Origin: CAYZUC01 sp964481705
Lineage (GTDB): Bacteria > Bacillota > Clostridia > Lachnospirales > Lachnospiraceae
Assembly (NCBI GenBank): GCA_964481705.1
Contig: CAYZUC010000037.1
Coordinates: 1 to 25,418, forward strand
Length of the DNA: 25,418 bases
Direction of reading: 5' to 3'
Below are positions 23,908-25,418 of the stretch, piece after piece. The translations under genes were made by a program, and so were the position numbers. Position 1 is the first letter of the stretch. Every line of letters begins with the position of its first letter. The notes beneath the pieces were generated by a model, which saw nothing but the letters and a program-made list of their open reading frames with translations, did not search any database and was not told the DNA's origin.

Positions 23908-25125
23908 ATGAGTGAACAGCTAAAAAACCCATCAAAATATTTGGGAAATGAGATTAAGTATCTGGAGAAGGTTTTGGAGGGAGAATCATGGTCTGCGACG
24001 GGAGGAAGTTGGACCATTGGTTTGGAACAGGCTTTTTCAAAAAGAATTGGAACTAAGTATGGTGTGGCGTTTAACTCAGGAACATCGACATTACATGCGG
24101 CTCTGGAGGCAGCAGGTGTAAGAGCGGGAGATGAGGTTATTTCACCTGCATTAACGGTAATAATGGATTCAACAGCTACCTTTCATGCGAATGCAATCCC
24201 GGTATATTGTGACGTTATTGAAGATACGTATGTGATGGATCCGGATGACTTTGAAAGGAAGATTACACCAAGAACAAAAGCAGTTATTCCCGTTGCGCTT
24301 TATGGATTATCCCCTGATTATGACAGAATTCTTGAGATAGCAAGAAAACATAATATTGTAGTAATTGAGGATAATGCACAAGCAGTTCTAAGTCAGTACA
24401 AAGGAAAAACATTGGGAACAATTGGGGATATTGCCAGCTTCAGTTTTGAGAATACCAAACACATTTCCTGCGGTGAAGGTGGAATGATACTTACCAATAG
24501 TGAGAAGTATGCTGAGATGACACGTAAGATTGGAGGCCATGGATTTAAAAATCTACGTGCAGAAGATGGGAGAGTTCGACTTAATCAGGACGTTTTTCAA
24601 AACCCTAACTATAAACGTCATGATGTTCTGGGTTGGAACTACAGGATGTCGGAATTTAACGCAGCAGTGGCATTTGCACAATTAGAAAGAGTGGACGAAT
24701 TGGTTCGTCTACGTCAGCAGTCTGCGGCTTTGTTTATTGATATTATGAAGACTTGCAACTATATCAAGCCACAATATACGCCTGATGAATGTGTAAATTC
24801 ATACTATTCATTAGGTGCAACATACGATGGAGAAGAGAAAATTGGTGTTTCGTGGCAAGATTTTAGAAAGAAATATGTGGAATTAGGAGGAGATGGCTAT
24901 TATGGTGCATGGAGTGTTCCATACCTAGAGCCAATGATAGCTAATAGACAGTTTGTAGAACGTCTCCCTGAGATATATGAGAAAGTGAACTATGAGGAAG
25001 GTCTTTGTCCGGTGGCGGAGAAAGTTCAGAAAAAAATCATGCAGATTAAGACGAACTATAGGAGTGAAGAACTGGCAAAGATTAAGGCAGATGCGTTGTA
25101 TAATACGATTACTTTTTATAGATAG
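23908..25125 (+). CDS. DegT/DnrJ/EryC1/StrS aminotransferase
   Basis: A PLP-dependent sugar aminotransferase of 405 residues. FNSGTSTLHAAL binds the cofactor phosphate, D155 in VVIEDNAQ contacts the pyridine nitrogen, and K184 in SFSFENTKHISCGEGG is the Schiff-base lysine. The C-terminal region (WNYRMSEFNAAVAFAQLE) is typical. GGAGG precedes ATG 23908. With the NeuB and SpsF-like genes it parallels spsC-E-F of Bacillus, so it probably makes the amino-sugar precursor of the nonulosonate or a related deoxyaminosugar. Confidence 0.92.
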   Translation: MSEQLKNPSKYLGNEIKYLEKVLEGESWSATGGSWTIGLEQAFSKRIGTKYGVAFNSGTSTLHAALEAAGVRAGDEVISPALTVIMDSTATFHANAIPVYCDVIEDTYVMDPDDFERKITPRTKAVIPVALYGLSPDYDRILEIARKHNIVVIEDNAQAVLSQYKGKTLGTIGDIASFSFENTKHISCGEGGMILTNSEKYAEMTRKIGGHGFKNLRAEDGRVRLNQDVFQNPNYKRHDVLGWNYRMSEFNAAVAFAQLERVDELVRLRQQSAALFIDIMKTCNYIKPQYTPDECVNSYYSLGATYDGEEKIGVSWQDFRKKYVELGGDGYYGAWSVPYLEPMIANRQFVERLPEIYEKVNYEEGLCPVAEKVQKKIMQIKTNYRSEELAKIKADALYNTITFYR

Positions 25126-25278
25126 AGTAATCAAGTAAAATCTCAAATTACAACATAAAGTTAATAGTAATTTACTACAGCTAGGATATTATGATGTTCT
25201 TTGGTATGAGAACAAACTAGATACGTCAAGCAAATAGATGGATAGAAAATCGTGAGTTGAAAGGAAAAGGAAAAGAAA
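25126..25278. other. Intergenic region before the last gene
   Basis: 153 bases without a gene. A short AGTAA-T-TTACT palindrome (near 25168) is too weak for a terminator. A TAAA near 25158 has no GCCGATAT at the right distance. A purine-rich stretch (AAGGAAAAGG) provides the ribosome site of the next gene. No terminator is evident, so transcription may continue. Confidence 0.55.
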
Positions 25279-25418
25279 ATGAATAGAAAATACTTAATAT
25301 ACGGCTCATCTCAAAATGCTATAAAGGCATATATTAGAAACAGAGATAAATACAATATAATAGGATTTGTGGATAGAAATGTGGATGTAATTGGAAAGAG
25401 ATTATTGAACCTTCCAAT
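25279..25418 (+). CDS. Rossmann-like protein, N-terminal fragment (runs off the window)
   Basis: Only 46 residues are visible. They begin MNRKYLIYGSSQNAIKAY and continue GFVDRNVDVIGKRL, the first half of the same Rossmann-like module found in five upstream proteins (nucleotide loop, then DxN-x3-G). It could be a standalone module, a PglD-type acetyltransferase start or the N terminus of another transferase; the rest lies outside the window. AAAGG-rich sequence precedes the ATG. Confidence 0.75.
   Translation, partial: MNRKYLIYGSSQNAIKAYIRNRDKYNIIGFVDRNVDVIGKRLLNLP

Noticed and set aside
25126..25278. A third sigma-28 leader
   Set aside because: A TAAA and a stretch loosely like the 45-bp block (ATAGAAAATCG) are present, but no GCCGATAT lies at the proper spacing and the similarity is too weak.
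1..25418. CRISPR array, tRNA or rRNA genes
   Set aside because: No regularly spaced repeats and no tRNA- or rRNA-like sequence were noticed; the only long repeat is the 45-bp leader block in two copies.

Overview
The window reads as a low-to-moderate GC Firmicute, most likely a motile Clostridia/Lachnospiraceae-type bacterium. This rests on the flagellin sequence, strong GGAG-type ribosome binding sites, Bacillus-like sigma-28 (SigD) promoters and the family content; no rRNA or other marker allows a firmer placement. All convincing genes lie on the + strand. The whole window looks like a flagellin-linked glycosylation locus, with one two-gene phage-defence cassette embedded in it.

Region A (1-8923). 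The C-terminal two thirds of a flagellin end at a strong intrinsic terminator. An extended -10 promoter then opens a tightly packed operon: a small unknown protein, a Maf/DUF115 motility accessory factor (split by a 10-N assembly gap), a NeuB-type synthase fused to a C-terminal cupin, a TagF-like polyol-phosphate transferase, an IspD/TarI-like cytidylyltransferase, an extended SDR and a GT2 glycosyltransferase with a C-terminal extension. The set suggests that a nonulosonic-acid-like sugar and a phosphodiester-linked polyol or similar group are made and placed on flagellin or a flagellin glycan.

Region B (8924-11107). An AT-rich gap with a perfect 16-bp inverted repeat precedes an AAA ATPase plus RloB pair (AbiL/RloAB type), a probable abortive-infection system unrelated to glycosylation.

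Region C (11108-25418). Two leaders, upstream of a radical SAM fusion gene (11399) and a GT2 gene (13434), share one layout: a near-perfect sigma-28 promoter (TAAA-N15-GCCGATAT), an identical 45-bp block, and a GGCTTT-type hairpin before the ribosome binding site. These genes are therefore probably expressed with late flagellar genes. The second leader opens a long run of glycan genes: two GT2 enzymes, an FkbM methyltransferase, a GT-A glycosyltransferase, a membrane-anchored Rossmann protein, a GT4-like enzyme, a hexapeptide acetyltransferase, a GNGPSL (DUF115/GT42-like) protein, a second NeuB without SAF domain, a radical SAM/SPASM enzyme, an SpsF-like cytidylyltransferase, a DegT aminotransferase and the start of another Rossmann protein. 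The NeuB, SpsF and aminotransferase set resembles the Bacillus spsC-E-F logic for a CMP-activated sugar.

The most unusual features are the paired sigma-28 leaders with possible attenuators, and a Rossmann-like module that recurs in six proteins of region C as a C-terminal domain, an N-terminal domain, a membrane-anchored form and the final partial gene.
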